Made by a program: the position numbers and the translations under genes. The notes under the pieces are model-generated. The model saw nothing but the letters and a program-made list of their open reading frames with translations, was not told the DNA's origin and searched no databases. A stretch of DNA of 64,000 bases from Pigmentiphaga litoralis (GTDB lineage: Bacteria; Pseudomonadota; Gammaproteobacteria; Burkholderiales; Burkholderiaceae_B), in assembly GCF_013408655.1 (NCBI RefSeq), contig NZ_JACCBP010000001.1, positions 2,480,001 to 2,544,000 of the forward strand, in the 5' to 3' direction. Below are positions 1-8,582 of this stretch, one piece after another; position 1 is the first letter of the stretch, and each line of letters opens with the position of its first letter.

Positions 1-367
1 CTTTGCACAGGACCTGCCCCCCGTGCATGCCGACCTGGGCATGATCGAACGTGTACTGACGAACTTGCTGGATAATGCGATCCGTCACAGCCCGGCCGGC
101 GGACGGATCGAAGTTGTGCTGCGCAAGGGCACCGCGGGCGTGGACGTGGAAGTCAGCGATACCGGTCCGGGCATTCCGGCGGCCGCGCGCGACAGCCTGT
201 TCCTGCGGCCGTCCAGCCTGGGCGGATCGGCCCGGCGCGATGGCGGCGGCCTGGGGCTCGTGATCGTCCACCGCATATTGCAGCTGCATCACAGCGACAT
301 CCGATTGATCGACGTGCCTGCCAAGGGCGCGGTTTTCCACTTCTCGCTTTCCCCTTCGACCGCATGA
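1..367 (+). CDS. Sensor histidine kinase, C-terminal part (5' end outside window)
   Basis: The frame is open from the window edge and ends with TGA at 365-367. The visible 121 codons are the ATP-binding (HATPase_c) part of a sensor kinase, with N box NLLDNAIRHSP, G1 box DTGPGIP and G2 box GGGLGLVIVHRI. The sensor, HAMP and phospho-acceptor parts lie outside the window. The stop overlaps the start of the LysR gene as ATGA, so the two are probably co-translated. A Bug binding protein follows, and kinases of the TctE/BctE group are known to control Bug-linked carboxylate uptake. That link is inferred from position only. Confidence 0.9.
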   Translation, partial: FAQDLPPVHADLGMIERVLTNLLDNAIRHSPAGGRIEVVLRKGTAGVDVEVSDTGPGIPAAARDSLFLRPSSLGGSARRDGGGLGLVIVHRILQLHHSDIRLIDVPAKGAVFHFSLSPSTA

Positions 368-1308
368 AAGGTTCGCGCAATTCCCTGTCGTCGCTCCGTG
401 TCTTCCTGGCTGCCGGACGCCACCTGAACTTCAGCCGCACCGCCGAAGAACTGCACCTGACGCAGAGCGCGGTCAGCAAGCACATCCAGGCGCTTGAAGA
501 ACGTCTGGGCACTGCCCTGTTCAAACGCACGCCCACCGGCTTGCGCGTGACCTATGCCGGCGCGCTCTACCTCGAAAAGATCACGGCGGCGGTCCGGCTG
601 ATCGACGAAGCCGATGCCCTGGTCGCGCACCCCAACGCCCGCGTCAATCTGAACATTGCGGTGTCGCCCTCGTTCGCGCAGTACTGCCTGATTCCGAATC
701 TGCAGGAATTCTTCGAGATGCATCCGGAGATCCGCATCAACGTGCGCCCGCGCCTGATGCTGGGCCGCGACAAGGCCGAACGGTTCGATGCCGAGATCCA
801 GTTGCACACCGGCTATGCGTCGGGCATGGCCACGCAATACCTGTGCGGCAAACGCATGGCGCTGGTGGCGTCGCCGGCCTTGCTGGACCGCCAGCCGATC
901 CGCAGCCTGGCCGACCTGGATGGCGTGACGCTGCTCAAGCGCGCGCAGCGTGGCTACAGCTGGGACGACTGGAAGACCGAGGCCGCCCCGACCTGGGCAG
1001 GCCCCAGTCCGAGCGCACCCGAGTACGAAGGGTTCTCGTTGCTGCTGCCCGCACTGCTGCACGGGTTGGGCGCCGCGGTGGTCCCCCTGTGTCTGGTCGG
1101 CGATGCGCTGGCCAACGGCACGCTGGTCAGACCCCTGGGCGAGTCGGTCGACGGCCGCTATGGCTACCACCTGATGCTGCCGCGCCCGAACCAGGGCGGA
1201 CCCTATCTGGACGCCTTCAGCACCTGGATCACCCAGCTGGGCGAACGGCTGGACGGCCCCCAGCATGAGGCCGCTGGCGACACGATGACCCATTCCACCC
1301 AGGAATAG
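364..1308 (+). CDS. LysR family transcriptional regulator (GcvA-like)
   Basis: This 314-residue protein has the usual LysR length. The N-terminal winged helix spans about residues 5-65 and includes the helix-turn-helix FSRTAEELHLTQSAVSKHIQ, followed by LEERLGTALFKRT. The rest is a periplasmic-binding-like effector domain. The segment after the HTH (PSFAQYCLIPNLQEF) resembles the GcvA subgroup. The ATG at 364 overlaps the kinase stop by four bases, which fixes the start. The Bug gene begins 80 bases downstream on the same strand, so this regulator probably controls the Bug-peptidase genes that follow. The effector is unknown. Confidence 0.93.
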   Translation: MKGSRNSLSSLRVFLAAGRHLNFSRTAEELHLTQSAVSKHIQALEERLGTALFKRTPTGLRVTYAGALYLEKITAAVRLIDEADALVAHPNARVNLNIAVSPSFAQYCLIPNLQEFFEMHPEIRINVRPRLMLGRDKAERFDAEIQLHTGYASGMATQYLCGKRMALVASPALLDRQPIRSLADLDGVTLLKRAQRGYSWDDWKTEAAPTWAGPSPSAPEYEGFSLLLPALLHGLGAAVVPLCLVGDALANGTLVRPLGESVDGRYGYHLMLPRPNQGGPYLDAFSTWITQLGERLDGPQHEAAGDTMTHSTQE

Positions 1309-1388
1309 CGCATGCCGATTCTTCGCTGGTCCATCGGCCTGGCGAACCGCACAATGCCTGCAAGATGAACTTCCAGGCACGCACCGTC

Positions 1389-2369
1389 ATGAATCCCAGG
1401 AATACCCTTGCCGCACTGCTGGCCGCCGGCCTGACAGCCGCCACGTTGGCAGCACCCGCCCACGCCGCTTACCCCGACCGCCCGATCAAGATCGTCGTGC
1501 CCTACGTGGCCGGCGGCAGTTCGGACGTTATCGCCCGGGCCATCAGCGATGAGCTTGGCGCCGTGCTGGGCCAGTCGGTCGTGGTCGAAAACCGTGCCGG
1601 CGCGGGGTCGATGATCGGTACCGGCTACGTCGCCAACGAAGCGGCCGACGGCTACACCCTGCTGATCGCCGACGTTCCCTTCACCATCGTGCCCGCGCTG
1701 TACCGCGAACGCGTGAAGTACGACGTACAGAAAGACTTTGCACCGATCGCCTTGCTGGGTGTGGCGCCCACCTATCTGTTCGTGAATCCGTCGTTCCCGG
1801 TCAAGACGGCGCCCGAACTGGTCAAGGCCGCGAAAGACCGCCCCGGCACCATCTCGATCGGGTCCGGCGGCAACGGCGCGCTGACACACCTGATGGCCGA
1901 GCTGTTCATGATCAACACCGGCAGCCAGCTGGTGCATGTGCCTTACAAGGGCGCGGGCGCCGCCGTCAACGATCTGGCCGCCGGCCAGATCCAGACCAGC
2001 TTTACGACCATGGCCAGCGCCAGCGCGCTGTACCAGGCCAAGCGCCTGCGCCCGATCGCGGTCAGCAGCCCGCAGCGCCAGAAAGACACACCCGACGTGC
2101 CGACCTTCCAGGAAGCCGGCATTCCGAACATGACGGTGGAAAGCTGGTGGGGACTGGTTGCCCCGGCCGGCGTCAACAAGCAGACGCTGGACACCCTGAG
2201 CCAGGCCATGACCAAGGTGATGCAAGCCACCCGCGTCAAGGCCCGCATGAGCGCCGTTGGCGTCACGGCCCCGGCCGACACCAGCCCACGCGCGCTGGAA
2301 AACCTGGTCAAGGTCGACCTGGCCCGCTGGAAGGGCGTCGTCGAGCGCGCCAACATCAAACTCGAATAA
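1389..2369 (+). CDS. Bug/TctC-family periplasmic solute-binding protein
   Basis: This 326-residue protein has a Sec signal peptide with a hydrophobic core and an AHA-A cleavage site near residue 26. It is followed by the family hallmark YPDRPIKIVVPYVAGGSSD and by DGYTLLIAD near residue 90. Bug proteins bind small carboxylates or amides in the periplasm. ATG 1389 places the signal peptide at the N terminus; an in-frame ATG at 1365 would add eight residues. It lies between a LysR regulator and an M28 peptidase on the same strand, so its ligand may be an amino-acid or peptide derivative, though nothing in the sequence proves that. No membrane partner is adjacent. Confidence 0.92.
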   Translation: MNPRNTLAALLAAGLTAATLAAPAHAAYPDRPIKIVVPYVAGGSSDVIARAISDELGAVLGQSVVVENRAGAGSMIGTGYVANEAADGYTLLIADVPFTIVPALYRERVKYDVQKDFAPIALLGVAPTYLFVNPSFPVKTAPELVKAAKDRPGTISIGSGGNGALTHLMAELFMINTGSQLVHVPYKGAGAAVNDLAAGQIQTSFTTMASASALYQAKRLRPIAVSSPQRQKDTPDVPTFQEAGIPNMTVESWWGLVAPAGVNKQTLDTLSQAMTKVMQATRVKARMSAVGVTAPADTSPRALENLVKVDLARWKGVVERANIKLE

Positions 2370-2422
2370 GCGGCCCGAGCCGCATCCCCCACAGGTGGCC
2401 CGGCACGGGCCCCGCCGTTGAC

Positions 2423-2444
2423 ACTGGCCCGCTTTCGGGCCAGT
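2423..2444 (+). terminator. Perfect 9-bp hairpin between Bug and peptidase genes
   Basis: ACTGGCCCG (2423-2431) and CGGGCCAGT (2436-2444) form a perfect stem with a CTTT loop. It follows the Bug stop by about 50 bases and precedes the peptidase by about 70. There is no downstream T run, so it may attenuate or protect mRNA ends rather than act as a classical terminator. Confidence 0.45.
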
Positions 2445-2512
2445 CGTCCATGAAGGCTCGTGCTGACGAGGTCTCGTGCCGACGGGACCACCTTCTCATT
2501 CAAAGGATGACA

Positions 2513-3802
2513 ATGAGCGATTGGATAGACCGCGCCGGGCAGGACCCGGCGCTGATGAACGACTTTGCGACGCTGTGCGGCTTTGGCGGCCGCCTGGCCG
2601 GCAGCGGGCAGGAAGACGCCGCGATGGCATGGGCGCTGGACCGCCTGCGCGAAACCGGCGGCACGGTGTCCCGTGTGAATGTGCCGTATGACGGCTGGCG
2701 CTGCCTGGACGCGCGCTTGCATCTGCTGGAGGGCGACGACACCGGCGTCCCGCTCGCCTGCAAGCCGCTACTGCGCTCCCTCAGCACGCCGGACGGCGGC
2801 CTGATTGGCGAGGTACTCGATCTGGGCATTGGCCGCCTCGACGACTTTGACCGCGCGGGCGACGCGGTGCGCGGCAAGATCGTGCTGGTCCGGCACGAAT
2901 ACCCGTTCTCCCCCACCCACATGCATCGCCGCCGCAAGTACGACCTGGCCGTTGCACGTGGCGCGATCGGCTTTCTGATCGCCAACCCGCTGCCCGGCAA
3001 AGGCCTGCTGTCGGGTTCATCAGGCCGCGCGCGCGGCGGCCCGGGCATTCCCGCCGCCTACATCGACTTCGAGTCCGGCGAACGTATCGCCACAGCCTGC
3101 GCCGCCGGCCCGGCTCACGTGCGTCTGGTCATCCATGGCGAAGAACTGCCCGATGCGCTGGCCGGCGTCGGCATCCTGGACCTGCCCGGCCGCACCGATG
3201 ACCGCATCGTCATCAGCGCCCACATGGACGGCCACGACCTGGGTCAGAGCGCCCTCGACAACGCCACCGGTGTGGTCGTCGCACTGGCCGCCGCCCGTGC
3301 GCTGGCGCCGCGCGTGTCCGATCGCACGCATGGTCTGCGGATCTGCTTTTTTTCGGCCGAAGAATGGGCGCTGGCCGGATCGGCCCGTTACCTGGGCGGC
3401 CTGAGTGCTGAAGAACTGGGACACCTCAAGCTCGACATCAACCTCGACACGGTCGCGGGCGATGACAGCCTGACCGCCTTGATCAGCGACTTTCCGGAGC
3501 TTGAAGGATTCGTGGCGAACAGCGCGGCGCTGGCCGACGTGCCGGTGGCAACCTACCTGCCACTGATGCCCAACTCGGACCACGCCAACTTTGCGGCCCA
3601 CGGCATCCCGGCCATGCGCCTGCTGGCGGGCTTTGACCGGCCGGACTCGCGGGTCAACAACATCCTGTCGCCCGGCGACGTGCCGGCTGTCGTGAAGGAA
3701 GCCGAACTGCGGCAGGCGTTGAAAGTGACGTGCGCGATGGCCTGGCAAGGCCTGACGATGTCAGGCCCGGAACTGGATGCGATGCAGCGCCGGACGGCCT
3801 GA
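2513..3802 (+). CDS. M28-family metallopeptidase (aminopeptidase-like)
   Basis: The product is 429 residues. A PA-like insert in the middle (about residues 115-220) precedes the zinc peptidase core. The core shows ISAHMDGHD (His and Asp region, near residue 234), SALDNATGVVV (bridging Asp), FFSAEEWALAGS (catalytic and ligand Glu pair, near 281), DINLDTVAGDD and SDHANFAAHGIPAM (last His). These are the M28 ligands in their usual order. No signal peptide is visible, so it is probably cytoplasmic. AAAGGA at 2502-2507 lies 5 bases before ATG 2513 and favours that start over ATG 2507. It ends 6 bases from the convergent liv operon. Confidence 0.88.
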   Translation: MSDWIDRAGQDPALMNDFATLCGFGGRLAGSGQEDAAMAWALDRLRETGGTVSRVNVPYDGWRCLDARLHLLEGDDTGVPLACKPLLRSLSTPDGGLIGEVLDLGIGRLDDFDRAGDAVRGKIVLVRHEYPFSPTHMHRRRKYDLAVARGAIGFLIANPLPGKGLLSGSSGRARGGPGIPAAYIDFESGERIATACAAGPAHVRLVIHGEELPDALAGVGILDLPGRTDDRIVISAHMDGHDLGQSALDNATGVVVALAAARALAPRVSDRTHGLRICFFSAEEWALAGSARYLGGLSAEELGHLKLDINLDTVAGDDSLTALISDFPELEGFVANSAALADVPVATYLPLMPNSDHANFAAHGIPAMRLLAGFDRPDSRVNNILSPGDVPAVVKEAELRQALKVTCAMAWQGLTMSGPELDAMQRRTA

Positions 3803-3808
3803 CGCCCC

Positions 3809-4795
3809 CTAGGCGGCGGACTGCCCCCGCCGCCTGGCAATGAACGCCCCCAGTTCGCCGACGATGCCGCGCCGGAAGGCCAGCACGCACACCACGAAGA
3901 TGAGGCCGGTCACGATCGTGACCGACTCGCCCAGTCCGGCAAACCATTCCACGCCGGTGATTCTGGCCAGCGACGTGCCGAACTCGCCCACCTTGTTTTC
4001 CAGCAGCACGATGATGAAGGCGCCGATGATCGGGCCGATCAAGGTGCCCATGCCGCCGATCAGCGTCATCAGGATCACCAGGCCCGACACCTGCCACACC
4101 GCGTCGCTGAGCGTGGCCGACACGAAGATGACGGCCTTGGTCGACCCCGCCAATCCGGCCAGCGCCGCCGACAGCACAAACGCCAGCAGCTTGAACCTGT
4201 CCACGTCATAGCCCAACGAGATCGCGCGCGGCTCGTTTTCGCGGATGGCTTTGAGCACCTGGCCGAACGGCGAATGCACCGTGCGGTAGATGATGGCCAG
4301 ACCGATCACGAAGATGCCCAGCACCACGTAATACAGAGACAGATCGTTGCTCAAGTCCACGATCCCGAGCAGGGTGCCGCGCGGAATCGACTGCAAGCCG
4401 TCTTCTCCGCCCGTGAACGGCGCCTGCAGAAAGAAGAAGTACAGCATCTGCGCCAGCGCCAGCGTGATCATCGAAAAGTAGATGCCACTGCGGCGGATGG
4501 CCAGCGCGCCCATCACATAGCCCACCCCCGCCGCCACCGCCACGCCGAACAGGATGCCCAGTTCGGTCGGCAGCCCCCAGGTCTTGAGCGCATAGCCGGT
4601 GGCATACGCCGCACTCCCCAGAAACGCCGCATGACCGAAGGACAGCAGCCCCGTGTACCCCATCAACAGATTGAAAGCGCAGGCGAACAGCGCATAACAC
4701 ATGACCTTCATCACGAAGATCGGATACACGTTCATGAGCGGCAGCATGCCGGCAATGACCACCAGCACGACGCAGGCCAAGAGTCGGCGGTTCAT
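3809..4795 (-). CDS. livM: Branched-chain amino-acid-type ABC transporter permease LivM
   Basis: This 328-residue, very hydrophobic protein has many transmembrane segments and the LivM signature region (CYALFACAFNLLMGYTGLLS, then FGHAAFLGSAAYATGY). The conserved EAA-like loop RENEPRAISLGYDV sits in the C-terminal half. It would form the inner-membrane channel together with LivH. ATG 4795 overlaps the livH stop (ATGA at 4792-4795), so the two are translationally coupled. It is the last gene of the livGF-SBP-HM operon. The transported substrate cannot be read from the sequence; family members carry branched-chain amino acids, amides or aromatic acids. Confidence 0.93.
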   Translation of the reverse strand: MNRRLLACVVLVVIAGMLPLMNVYPIFVMKVMCYALFACAFNLLMGYTGLLSFGHAAFLGSAAYATGYALKTWGLPTELGILFGVAVAAGVGYVMGALAIRRSGIYFSMITLALAQMLYFFFLQAPFTGGEDGLQSIPRGTLLGIVDLSNDLSLYYVVLGIFVIGLAIIYRTVHSPFGQVLKAIRENEPRAISLGYDVDRFKLLAFVLSAALAGLAGSTKAVIFVSATLSDAVWQVSGLVILMTLIGGMGTLIGPIIGAFIIVLLENKVGEFGTSLARITGVEWFAGLGESVTIVTGLIFVVCVLAFRRGIVGELGAFIARRRGQSAA

Positions 4796-5679
4796 TTGGT
4801 TTTCCCGAAAAGGCCCGCGGGCCGGGTAAGCAACACCAGCACCATCAGCACGAACACGACCGTGCTCGACGCTTCCGGATAGAACACCTTGGTCAGCCCT
4901 TCGACCACGCCCAGTCCGAGCCCGGTCAGGATCGCCCCCAGGATGGACCCCATGCCGCCGATCACCACCACCGCGAATACCGTGATGATGAGGTTGGTAC
5001 CCATGAGCGGCGACACCTGCAGGATGGGCGCGGCCAGCACGCCCGCAAAGCCGGCCAGCGCCACGCCAAAGCCATAGGTGAGCGTGACCATCAGCGGCAC
5101 GTTGATCCCGAAGGCTTCGACCAGCCGCGGGTTCTCGGTCCCGGCCCGCAGGTACGCGCCCAGCTTGGTGCGCTCGATCACGAACCAGGTCGCCAGGCAG
5201 ACTACCAACGACGCCACCACCACCCACGCCCGGTAGTTGGGCAGCACCATGAAGCCAAGATTGGTGGCGCCCCGCAACAGATCGGGCACCGGATAGGACT
5301 TGCCCGATACGCCAAAGAAGCTGCGGAACAGGCCTTCAAGCAGCAGCGTCAACCCGAAGGTCAGCAGCAGCCCATACACATGGTCGAGCCGGTAGAGCCA
5401 GCGCAGCATCGTCTTTTCGATCACGATGCCGATCAGCCCCACCACCATCGGGGCCACCACCAGCATGACCCAGTAGTTGATCCCGAAGTAGGTCAGCCCC
5501 ATCCAGGCGGCAAAGGCCCCGACCATGTACAGCGCACCGTGCGCAAAATTGATCACGTTCAGCAAGCCGAAGATGACGGCCAGGCCGAGCGAGAGCACGG
5601 CGTAGAACGAGCCGTTCACCAGGCCAAGCAGCAGTTGCCCGAGCAGGGCCTGGATCGGAATGCCGAAAATGTCTGTCAT
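4792..5679 (-). CDS. livH: Branched-chain amino-acid-type ABC transporter permease LivH
   Basis: This 295-residue polytopic membrane protein begins with the typical LivH N terminus (LLLGLVNGSFYAVLSLGLAV, then IFGLLNVINFAHGALYMVGA). The loop RAGTENPRLVEAFGINVPLM contacts the ATPases in this family. ATG 5679 overlaps the stop of the binding-protein gene as ATGA. A GTG at 5700 is possible but would overlap that gene further. It pairs with LivM as a heterodimeric channel. The order SBP-livH-livM with four-base overlaps argues for one tightly coupled mRNA. Confidence 0.93.
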   Translation of the reverse strand: MTDIFGIPIQALLGQLLLGLVNGSFYAVLSLGLAVIFGLLNVINFAHGALYMVGAFAAWMGLTYFGINYWVMLVVAPMVVGLIGIVIEKTMLRWLYRLDHVYGLLLTFGLTLLLEGLFRSFFGVSGKSYPVPDLLRGATNLGFMVLPNYRAWVVVASLVVCLATWFVIERTKLGAYLRAGTENPRLVEAFGINVPLMVTLTYGFGVALAGFAGVLAAPILQVSPLMGTNLIITVFAVVVIGGMGSILGAILTGLGLGVVEGLTKVFYPEASSTVVFVLMVLVLLTRPAGLFGKTK

Positions 5680-6893
5680 GACTTCTTCATGAGCGAGCAC
5701 TTGGATTCAGCCGGCGTCGTGTAGACCTTGTCGCCGGGCAGCGTCTGCGCCACCTTGTAATAGTCCCAAGGCGCCTTCGATTCGGCCGGCGTCTTGACCT
5801 GGAAGAGATACATGTCGTAGACCATGCGGCCGTCGGCGCGGATGGTGCCGCCCTTGGCGAACATGTCATTGACCTTGTTCGACTTGAACCACTTCATGAC
5901 TTCGTCGCCGTCATCGGTGCCCGTGGCCTTGACCGCGTTCAGGAACAGCGACGCCGCCGAGTAGTCGGCTGCCTGCAGCGACGACGGCTTGCGCTTGACC
6001 TTCTGTTCGAACTTCGCGGCCCAGGCGCGCGAGTCGGCGTTCTGGTCCCAGTACCAGCCGTCGGTCAGGTACAGACCTTGGGTGGCCTGCAGCCCCAGCG
6101 TGTGGATGTCGTTGATGAACACCAGCAATCCGGCCAGCTTCATCGTCTTGGTCAGGCCGAATTCATTCGCGGCCTTGACCGAGTTGATGAAGTCGCCGCC
6201 CGCGTTCGCCAGGCCCAGCACCTGCGCCTTGGACGACTGCGCCTGCAGCAGGAAGGACGAAAAGTCCGACGAGGCCAGCGGGGCGCGGATCGCGCCAAGC
6301 ACCTGGCCGCCGTTGGCCTTGACCACCGTGCTGGTGTCGGCTTCAAGCGAGTGGCCGAAGGCATAGTCGGCGGTCAGGAAATACCAGCTCTTGCCGCCCT
6401 GGGCCACCACGGCCGACCCCGTGCCGCGCGCCAGCGCGACCGTGTCGTAGGCATAGTGGACAATGTAGGGCGAGCAGTCTTCATTGGTCAGGCGCGACGA
6501 TCCGGCGCCGATCACGATGTAGGGCTTTTTCTTTTCGGTTGCGATCTTGGCCATGGCCAGGGCCGCCGCCGAGTTGGTGCCGCCGATCAGCATGTCCACG
6601 CCTTGCTGGTCGAACCATTCGCGGGCACGGGCCGACGCCACGTCCGGCTTGTTCTGGTGGTCGGCGTACAGCAGTTCGATCTTCTTGCCGTTGATCTGGC
6701 CGCCGGCATCGGCAATGGCCATGCGGATCGCCTCGGCGCCCGCCGGCCCGTCGATGTCGGCATACACGCTGGACCCGTCCGTGATGAACCCGATCTTGAT
6801 CGTGTCGTTGGAGATCTTGGGCGCCTGCGCCTGCGCGGGAGCGCCAAGGGCAAGTCCGGTCGCCGCTATGGCGGCAAGGATGCGGGTCTTCAT
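5676..6893 (-). CDS. LivJ/LivK-type ABC transporter substrate-binding protein
   Basis: This 405-residue exported protein has a Sec signal peptide (MKTRILAAIAATGLALGAPA, cut after AQA). The mature start NDTIKIGFITDGSSVYADID and the segment GPAGAEAIRMAIADAGGQIN are typical of type I periplasmic binding folds of the Peripla_BP_6 class. It delivers ligand to the LivHM channel. It lies 30 bases after livF and overlaps livH. The class includes receptors for branched-chain amino acids, short-chain amides and aromatic carboxylates. The ligand here is not determined. Confidence 0.92.
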   Translation of the reverse strand: MKTRILAAIAATGLALGAPAQAQAPKISNDTIKIGFITDGSSVYADIDGPAGAEAIRMAIADAGGQINGKKIELLYADHQNKPDVASARAREWFDQQGVDMLIGGTNSAAALAMAKIATEKKKPYIVIGAGSSRLTNEDCSPYIVHYAYDTVALARGTGSAVVAQGGKSWYFLTADYAFGHSLEADTSTVVKANGGQVLGAIRAPLASSDFSSFLLQAQSSKAQVLGLANAGGDFINSVKAANEFGLTKTMKLAGLLVFINDIHTLGLQATQGLYLTDGWYWDQNADSRAWAAKFEQKVKRKPSSLQAADYSAASLFLNAVKATGTDDGDEVMKWFKSNKVNDMFAKGGTIRADGRMVYDMYLFQVKTPAESKAPWDYYKVAQTLPGDKVYTTPAESKCSLMKKS

Positions 6894-6923
6894 GGTGTGT
6901 CTCCAGTCATGTGGAAAAGCGGG

Positions 6924-7637
6924 TCAGACGCCTAACAATTGGTGCAGCGTGTCCTGCCGGGCGGCAAGCTCGGATGCCGCGAACGTCTCGACAATGCCGC
7001 CGTGCTCCATCACATAGAAGCGATCGGCCAGCGGCGCCGCGAAACGGAAATTCTGTTCGACCATCACGATGGTGTAGCCGCGCGCCTTGAGCGCGACGAT
7101 CATGCGGGCCAGGGTCTGCACGATCACGGGGGCAAGCCCTTCCGAAATCTCGTCCAGCAGCAGCAGATTTGCGCCCGTGCGCAGGATCCGCGCCACGGCC
7201 AGCATCTGTTGCTCGCCGCCCGACAACCGCGTACCGGGCGAATCGCGCCGTTCGTACAGGTTCGGGAACATCGCGTAGATCTCGTCGATCGACATGGCAT
7301 TGCCCTGCTCGGCCCGCGCAAGCGGCGGCGGCAGCATCAGGTTTTCCTGGCAGGTCAGCGACGAAAAGATGCCGCGTTCTTCAGGGCAGTAGCCCACGCC
7401 CAGGTGGGCAATGCGGTGGGTCGGCATGTCGATGGCTTCGACACCATGGATCTTGACCGACCCCTTGCGCGATCCGGTCAGCCCCAGCACGGCGCGCAGC
7501 GTGGTCGTGCGGCCGGCGCCGTTGCGGCCCAGCAGCGTGACGACTTCGCCCCGCTGCACTTCCAGATCGACGCCATGCAGGATGTGCGACTCGCCATACC
7601 AGGCATTGAGCCCCTGCAGCTTCAGGGCCGCGGTCAT
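6924..7637 (-). CDS. livF: Branched-chain amino-acid-type ABC transporter ATPase LivF (variant Walker A)
   Basis: This 237-residue ATPase has the LivF length. Its Walker A reads LLGRNGAGRTTTLRA, with Arg43 where the catalytic Lys normally stands. The signature LSGGEQQMLAVARIL, the Walker B LLLLDEISEGLAP and the switch His region MVEQN are intact. It energises LivHM together with LivG. ATG 7637 overlaps the livG stop as ATGA. The Lys-to-Arg change would weaken ATP binding in most ABC proteins. It may be a lineage variant compensated by an intact site in LivG. Confidence 0.92.
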   Translation of the reverse strand: MTAALKLQGLNAWYGESHILHGVDLEVQRGEVVTLLGRNGAGRTTTLRAVLGLTGSRKGSVKIHGVEAIDMPTHRIAHLGVGYCPEERGIFSSLTCQENLMLPPPLARAEQGNAMSIDEIYAMFPNLYERRDSPGTRLSGGEQQMLAVARILRTGANLLLLDEISEGLAPVIVQTLARMIVALKARGYTIVMVEQNFRFAAPLADRFYVMEHGGIVETFAASELAARQDTLHQLLGV

Positions 7638-8407
7638 GCGTGCGCCCCTTCAAGCTCGGCGTCGGTCGTGCCCATATAGGCCTGCATCACTTCGGGATTG
7701 CGCGACACCACGTCATAGGTGCCTTCGGCCAGCACCGCGCCGCGCGACAGCACAGTAATGGTGTCGGCGATCGATGCAATCACCTTCATATTGTGTTCGA
7801 CCATCAGGATGGTGCGGCCGGCGCTGACCTGCTTGATCAGTTGCGTGACCCGGTCGACGTCTTCGTGTCCCATGCCTTGCGTGGGTTCATCCAGCAGCAT
7901 CAGTTCCGGTTCCATGGCGAGCGTGGTCGCGATTTCCAGCGCGCGTTTGCGGCCATACGGCAGGTTGACCGCCAGGGTATCGGCAAACGCGGACAGGTCG
8001 ACATCGGCCAGCAGTTCGCGGGCGCGCGGGTCGAGCCGGGTCAGGCGCTGTTCGCTGCGCCAGAAACGATAGGACTCGCCGGTGGCGCGCTGCAGCCCGA
8101 TCCGCACGTTTTCAAGCGCGGTCAGGTGCGGAAAGACGGCGGAAATCTGGAAGGAACGAATGATGCCGCGGCGGGCCACCTGGGCCGGCCGTTCCCGCGT
8201 GATGTCATCCCCATTGAACAGGATGCGCCCGGACGTGGGCGGCAGGAATTTGGTGAGCAGGTTGAAGCAGGTGGTTTTGCCGGCGCCATTGGGACCGATC
8301 AATGCGTGGATGCTGCCGCGGCGCACTTTCAGGTTGACGTCGCTGACAGCGACGAAGCCTTTGAAGGCTTTGGTCAGGGACTGCGTTTCCAGTATCAGGT
8401 CACTCAT
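7634..8407 (-). CDS. livG: Branched-chain amino-acid-type ABC transporter ATPase LivG
   Basis: This 257-residue ATPase has a canonical Walker A GPNGAGKTT (residues 38-46), a Q loop region RSFQISAVFPHLTALENVRI, the LivG-type signature NLPYGRKRALEIATTL and Walker B LMLLDEPTQGMG. The C-terminal EGTYDVVSRNPEVMQAYMG tail is characteristic of LivG. ATG 8407 gives the standard N terminus MSDLILETQSLTKAF. An in-frame ATG at 8455 would add 16 residues and neither start has a strong ribosome site. It is the first gene of the operon, so the promoter should lie within 8408-8580. Confidence 0.92.
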   Translation of the reverse strand: MSDLILETQSLTKAFKGFVAVSDVNLKVRRGSIHALIGPNGAGKTTCFNLLTKFLPPTSGRILFNGDDITRERPAQVARRGIIRSFQISAVFPHLTALENVRIGLQRATGESYRFWRSEQRLTRLDPRARELLADVDLSAFADTLAVNLPYGRKRALEIATTLAMEPELMLLDEPTQGMGHEDVDRVTQLIKQVSAGRTILMVEHNMKVIASIADTITVLSRGAVLAEGTYDVVSRNPEVMQAYMGTTDAELEGAHA

Positions 8408-8582
8408 GGGGCGCAGGTCACAGGGTCGGGTGGATCCATTGTGGAGGAAATCCATGCCGTTAGAGCATAGGTGTTTGCCCGAGCGCCCGTCCCTGAGATA
8501 ACGCGTGGGTCATGACCGGTGTCAGTCTGCCGCCCCTTGCGCGCTTCCGTTCCCCGATTTATGACCTGACTTGAGACTGCCC

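Noticed and set aside
2147..2506. N-terminal extension of the M28 peptidase
   Set aside because: It would overlap the Bug gene in another frame; the ribosome site at 2502 supports ATG 2513.
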